From an uncultured Pseudobdellovibrionaceae bacterium (GTDB lineage Bacteria > Bdellovibrionota > Bdellovibrionia > Bdellovibrionales > Bdellovibrionaceae): a stretch of DNA of 7,368 nt. Every line of letters begins with the position of its first letter. Position 1 is the first letter of the stretch. Under the pieces are notes generated by a model. It saw nothing but the letters and a program-made list of their open reading frames with translations, was not told the origin of the DNA and did not search any database. The stretch spans positions 1-7,368 of the forward strand of contig CALCCV010000416.1 of the NCBI GenBank assembly GCA_937900305.1, read 5' to 3'. A program made the position numbers and the translations under genes. This document shows positions 4,229 to 7,368 of this stretch, one piece after another.

Positions 4229-5685
4229 CGCTTAATGAGGCCCTGCGCATCGACCTGTAAGACACTGTCTTTGGAGTAGGGTCGCAAAAATTTTAGCTCG
4301 TAAGTTTTTCGCCCCATGCGATCGGCAAATGCTAGTGCGACCTTCGTTGATTCCGGAAAGTGGTCGCCGGAAAGAACTCTCGAGCGGGCATTCGCCTCGT
4401 TCATTTTTTTCAAGTCGGTAAATTCTTGAGCGACAGGAATTTCGACCCCATTTTTCTTATAGACCCCTTCGAAGCGAAAAGTCAGAGGCTTACCGTTGAG
4501 GTTAGAGACATCATAACCATTGCCCTTGCTCTTCGAATTTTCGCTGAGCGCTTTCGCGATCCAGGCGATGGGAGCACCCATGATCGTCACATTGCCAGAA
4601 AAAAATTCGGGAAAGTTCGGCACGTCCTGGCTTCTAGAAATCCAATCTGGCTCTTGCGTGGCTCCAGGCAACGACTTGTCGGAAAGCCCGTTGCGGATGG
4701 CTGTAAACGGACGCCAGTGGTTCACTCTTTGACGAGTTTTCCACGAACTAATCGTGGCGTCGGCCATGGCCAAGTTCGCACCCGCAAACAAACGCAAGGC
4801 TTCCGGAAAACTAGAATTCAAATGTTCCACCACACGTTTAACAATTTGATTTGCCACCGTGTGACCACTGATATCCATCGCATAAAAAAACTTTAGATCC
4901 TCTTCGGACGCGACGACCTTACAGCCTGGCCCTTTTGTGGGGATGCCGTTTTCGTCATCTTTTCGCCCAATACATCTTGTGTACTCGTAATCGCGAAGGT
5001 AAGTCGCTTTTTTCAAATCAGTCGGTGAAAATGGTTTTTGGCGGACTCCGCCAGAGGCTGCCTCGAGGTTGCAAATTCCGTACGGTTTCGTACCCGCCCA
5101 ATCTTCATCGTCACCAACGTCTCCTTCTTCAAAACGAAATTGGCCACGCTCGGTGCTGACTTTATACGGAATCGGCGTGAAACTTTCGTTACGAACGATT
5201 TGGTACAACTTCGCAACTTCTTCGCCGATCGCGACGCTGTTTTTTCGAGCTTCGCCATCCGAAATCTTGGCCACACTCTCAACGTACAAATCCTCTAGAT
5301 TCTTTTTCAATGATTCATAGGAAGATTTTTCTTCTGGACTGGCGGACGATATCGCATTGTCAATTAACGGCAGTAGTAATCGGTAACCAGCCGTTAGAGC
5401 CGCCAAATCTGGAGCCGCACTGCGGGCAGTTTGAGACGTTGCAGTGAACGCAACATAAAAGGGTTCATACTTCCATTGAATAATATTGTAGGCATCGTGC
5501 ATGGCTAAGTGGACATTGGCCAAATCACGAAAGAAAGATCCGAGATGAGTTCCACCTGACTCCGGGCGCCGCATAATATTGTTTATTTTTACGACCTCGC
5601 TCCAACCCAAAACATCAGCGGACGATGCGATTTGGCGCTTCTGGAAGTGATGAGCGGAAGCTTTTTTTTTCTTTCGCAACGCCAA
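4219..5685 (-). CDS. Vanadium-haloperoxidase-like protein (PAP2 superfamily), N-terminus frameshifted
   Basis: The frame encodes 488 residues from a TTG at 5685; the first in-frame ATG (5574) falls inside the conserved region. Family marks in order: ADVLGWSEVVKI (23-34), FFRDLANVHLAMHDAYNII (51-69), LRLFAGANLAMADATISSW (297-315), WRPFTAI (324-330), NFPEFFSGN (357-365), and R436-X5-H442 in SRVLSGDH. Together these outline the all-helical vanadate pocket of bacterial vanadium-dependent chloroperoxidase-like proteins, which are normally exported and oxidise halides with peroxide. Two pocket residues differ: Lys of K-X6-RP is Arg318, and the SGH histidine is Asn365. A signal-peptide-like stretch lies upstream in another frame, separated by a run of nine A. 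The gene may therefore be a recent pseudogene, phase-variable, or affected by a sequencing error. It runs directly into arsS/arsM remnants. Confidence 0.75.
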   Translation of the reverse strand: MALRKKKKASAHHFQKRQIASSADVLGWSEVVKINNIMRRPESGGTHLGSFFRDLANVHLAMHDAYNIIQWKYEPFYVAFTATSQTARSAAPDLAALTAGYRLLLPLIDNAISSASPEEKSSYESLKKNLEDLYVESVAKISDGEARKNSVAIGEEVAKLYQIVRNESFTPIPYKVSTERGQFRFEEGDVGDDEDWAGTKPYGICNLEAASGGVRQKPFSPTDLKKATYLRDYEYTRCIGRKDDENGIPTKGPGCKVVASEEDLKFFYAMDISGHTVANQIVKRVVEHLNSSFPEALRLFAGANLAMADATISSWKTRQRVNHWRPFTAIRNGLSDKSLPGATQEPDWISRSQDVPNFPEFFSGNVTIMGAPIAWIAKALSENSKSKGNGYDVSNLNGKPLTFRFEGVYKKNGVEIPVAQEFTDLKKMNEANARSRVLSGDHFPESTKVALAFADRMGRKTYELKFLRPYSKDSVLQVDAQGLIKRCQ

Positions 5686-6160
5686 CGGATTCCACTCCTG
5701 TTAGCCCGGCAACAAGTAACGCGCACGTAAACCCTCGACTAAAAAACTTGCTCGTTTGTGAATAGCTTACTGCTGTATAAATAATTTTTTTTGCCAATAC
5801 CGTCGTTCGATCAAATTTTGGCGAATTTAGAATGGCAAGAAAGGCTTGAAACATTCCCGACTGTCCAATCGAATCTTCAATCAAGAAGGAATAGTTAAGG
5901 CTGATGTTTGGATCCGCTCCAGCCTGAATGAGCCGTTCGAAAATACCAATCTTATCTTTTTGATAGGCTAAAATTAAGACGGGCTCGTTCGATTCTGGAT
6001 CTTTCTCGTTCGGATTGGCGCCTTTCATTAGAAGTTGAGCTACAGGGAACAAATTTGTGCGTATCCTCGCGAGCGAAGTTTGCCTAAAAAGGGCCGCGAA
6101 TTCACTGCAAGAGCGGCAATGAAACGAGAAAAAGAAACTTGCTGAGCAGGTTTTGGACAT
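5615..6160 (-). CDS. Ankyrin-repeat protein with an aberrant C-terminus
   Basis: The start chosen is ATG 6160, with GGTGA seven bases upstream; ATG 6181 has no ribosome binding site. This gives 181 residues. Ankyrin-type units are clear: VAQLLMKGANPNEKD..., then VLILAYQKDKIGIFERLIQ with AGADPN, then a weaker ISLNYSFLIEDSIGQSGMFQAFLAIL. Such repeats bind proteins. The N-terminal 30 residues (MSKTCSASFFFSFHCRSCSEF) are not a convincing signal peptide, although a neighbouring frame reads KFLFLVSLPLL, so the beginning may be shifted. The last 50 residues after VLAKKIIYTAVSY are not ankyrin-like: KFFSRGFTCALLVAGLTGVE looks like the export signal of the next gene. A run of eight A (5785-5792) precedes this stretch; losing one A would end the protein after KKLFIQQ. 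It follows the secreted-protein gene by 50 bases, so the two may be co-transcribed. Confidence 0.6.
   Translation of the reverse strand: MSKTCSASFFFSFHCRSCSEFAALFRQTSLARIRTNLFPVAQLLMKGANPNEKDPESNEPVLILAYQKDKIGIFERLIQAGADPNISLNYSFLIEDSIGQSGMFQAFLAILNSPKFDRTTVLAKKIIYTAVSYSQTSKFFSRGFTCALLVAGLTGVESVGVAKEKKSFRSSLPEAPNRIVR
5662..5670. repeat. Nine-base homopolymer (A9 on the coding strand)
   Basis: Nine T on the plus strand equal nine A in the coding direction, preceded by AAAG. Removing one A joins the upstream signal-like frame (SVGVAKEKK) to the haloperoxidase frame (ASAHHFQ...ADVLGW). Confidence 0.75.
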
Positions 6161-6210
6161 CGAATCTTCACCCAGAAACATTCTGGAGGTTGGATACTGA
6201 TCGCCGCGAT

Positions 6211-6705
6211 TTACCTTTCGAGTCTCATCGGATGTCGAGGAATCAAAACATCCTGCGTAAAGTGCTGGTCACGAACTGCCAAGGTGTCTTCGGCTTTTAC
6301 AGTTCCGTATCTGCAATTGGGCAGTTGAAGATCGCAGCGGGATATCCTGAGGGTTTCGAATCGATCACTCTCTCCTGCTCGAACTCTGACTACAAGAGAG
6401 TTGGCATCCCAAGTCGAACTACAGAATTTCACAAACGAACCATCTTGATAGCAAATTCGTTCCAGCCCATCCATTGTCAAATCATGGTACTGATGACGAC
6501 TAAAGAGAGAGTTGCCAAAAACCGAGACTCCGTTGCAAGAGTCTTGATCAATGGTCATTCCAAAATCATCTTCAAGAAAGTTCCCCCTCAAATCGGGGCA
6601 ACTCAGAGGCGAATTTTTGAACGAAGAATTTGCACTAAATGAAATTTGCATGAAAACGGTTATCAAGATTGATAGTGCAGAAAAGCCTTTTATGCGAACC
6701 TCCAT
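6211..6705 (-). CDS. Small secreted six-cysteine protein, unknown function
   Basis: From ATG 6705 this encodes 164 residues. An export signal is plain: MEVRIKGF, a hydrophobic core SALSILITVFMQISF, and a likely cleavage after SFSA (residue 25). The mature part has exactly six cysteines (36, 57, 85, 95, 124, 131), consistent with three disulfides in the periplasm or outside. SCPDLRGNF at 35-43 resembles the opening of small beta-rich secreted or lipoprotein-like proteins, but I do not recognise the family. The Cys36 is too far from the signal core to be a lipobox. An in-frame TTG at 6741 would extend the protein by 12 residues but spoils the signal peptide. The ribosome binding site is weak (AGG ten bases upstream). 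It is probably first in a two-gene unit with the ankyrin ORF. Confidence 0.62.
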   Translation of the reverse strand: MEVRIKGFSALSILITVFMQISFSANSSFKNSPLSCPDLRGNFLEDDFGMTIDQDSCNGVSVFGNSLFSRHQYHDLTMDGLERICYQDGSFVKFCSSTWDANSLVVRVRAGESDRFETLRISRCDLQLPNCRYGTVKAEDTLAVRDQHFTQDVLIPRHPMRLER

Positions 6706-6911
6706 CGAAAAACAACCTATCGAATAAAGGGCTCTTGTCAATTAAAGATGTGAATCTTTTGGGCTTGCAATTCAAGTTTGATTGGCTGCGTACCAATAAC
6801 GCCAGTTTGTCGATAACACTCGCCATGCCGTTCACTCCCCGCGAATATTTGTGGCACCCATCAGCTGGGCTGCGCTTTGACGATCAAATTAAATTTGCAT
6901 TTATATCGATG

Positions 6912-6935
6912 AGATAAGTGTGATATATCTTATCT
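6912..6935. repeat. AGATAAG / CTTATCT inverted repeat
   Basis: Perfect 7-bp arms at 6912-6918 and 6929-6935 flank a 10-base AT-rich loop, 31 bases past the stop of the right-edge gene. It could be a weak transcript end or regulator site for the downstream secreted-protein gene. No T-run follows. Confidence 0.35.
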
Positions 6936-6966
6936 ACTGCCAAAGATAGAAGGGTTTTGGAATCAT

Positions 6967-7368
6967 TTATTTTGTTCCTAGAGAACGAAGGAAGTCGACA
7001 ATAGAAGAGCTCTCTCGATTTTTAAAAAAGTGTCGCTTGTCGACGAGCATCTTATTTGGATCTCCCGAGCTTAATATATTGCGAATTTCATGCCTCTCAT
7101 TTTGTTCACGCTCAACGGTTGAGATATCCGGCGCGACGATCCTATTCCCTATTGGGCGATCAGCTTCAATATAGCATTTCGATTCAATCACTCCTTCCAT
7201 TGCATGTTCCCCTAACAAACTTAAAATTTTACAAGCCGTGTCCCATCCTTCAAAGGGAAGAAAATCATCGATGTCGAGAACAAGAGTTTTTCCTTCGCAC
7301 CTCAACTCATCGACTTTAAAATGTTTCTTCAGGGACTCTACTTCTTGAGAACTTCCACCCATAACCCG
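6967..7368 (-). CDS. Unrecognised soluble protein, possibly cut by the window edge
   Basis: An ATG at 7362 gives 131 residues, but the frame stays open through the last two codons of the window, so the true start may lie outside. The protein is acidic-basic mixed and soluble, with no signal peptide or membrane segment. Visible elements are a strand-like CEGKTLVLDIDDFLPF, a helix-like WDTACKILSLLGEHAMEGVI, another strand region around KCYIEADRPIGNRIVAPD, and a charged helical end (STVEREQNERHEIRNIL and IVDFLRSLGTK). I recognise no family or catalytic motif. Coding is supported by an undisturbed frame with balanced amino-acid use and alternating predicted strands and helices. The next gene on this strand is 261 bases away and probably independent. 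Confidence 0.55.
   Translation of the reverse strand, partial: RVMGGSSQEVESLKKHFKVDELRCEGKTLVLDIDDFLPFEGWDTACKILSLLGEHAMEGVIESKCYIEADRPIGNRIVAPDISTVEREQNERHEIRNILSSGDPNKMLVDKRHFFKNRESSSIVDFLRSLGTK

Noticed and set aside
4360..4896. Plus-strand frame of 178 codons opposite the haloperoxidase-like gene
   Set aside because: The minus-strand frame carries recognisable family motifs through the same bases; the plus-strand product has none.
6139..6642. Plus-strand frame of 167 codons opposite the secreted-protein and ankyrin genes
   Set aside because: It crosses two minus-strand genes and their spacer, has no ribosome binding site, and its product shows no signal or motif, whereas the minus-strand products do.
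6635..6917. Short overlapping frames on both strands before the secreted-protein gene (66 and 82 codons)
   Set aside because: They overlap the signal-peptide region and each other, lack ribosome binding sites, and show no recognisable domain; the stretch is better read as upstream regulatory DNA.
1..7368. CRISPR array, tRNA, rRNA, toxin-antitoxin pair, retron or defence system
   Set aside because: No spaced direct repeats, cloverleaf, reverse transcriptase or nuclease motif was seen. The structured gap at 1982-2092 has no neighbouring reverse transcriptase, so a retron RNA is not supported.

Overview
The window looks like an accessory stretch of a Gram-negative chromosome. Gene content and protein style suggest a Bdellovibrionota-like bacterium: small secreted proteins, a BON protein with a long disordered region, a VTT/DedA-type membrane protein and an ankyrin protein. 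The assignment is inferred from style only; there is no rRNA, tRNA or other marker gene here.

Left part (1-2830). A DDE transposase of IS1-like type enters from the left edge without its N-terminus. It is followed by a G-poor spacer with one hairpin, then a minus-strand gene for a protein with about 240 disordered Q/S/G/R/Y/D-rich residues and a C-terminal BON domain. The 520-base gap at 1812-2331 holds no convincing gene. It does hold three consecutive hairpins (1982-2092), a 23-codon mini-ORF, and near its right end a promoter-like element. That element has a perfect 7+6+7 operator-like dyad and drives a PhnB-type VOC-fold protein (2332-2829), whose stop codon is followed by a strong hairpin and a short tandem repeat.

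Middle part (3087-4228). A 195-residue VTT-domain (DedA/YqaA-like) inner-membrane protein is followed by a perfect 9-bp-arm palindrome. On the minus strand come two gene fragments in different frames. One is a piece of the C-terminal DUF3641 region of an ArsS-type radical SAM protein, recognised by its DCDFNQML motif. The other is the N-terminal third of an ArsM-type arsenite methyltransferase (ACCT, FYGCG, LDLGSGTGRDC, IDMTDEQ). Together they are best read as the ruins of an arsenosugar-biosynthesis locus.

Right part (4219-7368, all minus strand). A large vanadium-haloperoxidase-like ORF has lost its natural N-terminus. A signal-peptide-like stretch lies just upstream in another frame, and removing one A from a run of nine would rejoin them. 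Two active-site residues also differ from the canonical ones. The signal-like stretch is now the tail of an ankyrin-repeat ORF. Upstream of that are a small six-cysteine secreted protein and, at the right edge, an unrecognised soluble protein.

There is no CRISPR array, tRNA, rRNA or complete mobile element, and I do not see a clear new multi-gene system. The most informative parts are the decayed arsS/arsM pair and the homopolymer-disrupted haloperoxidase; the BON protein and the structured intergenic DNA are worth a second look.
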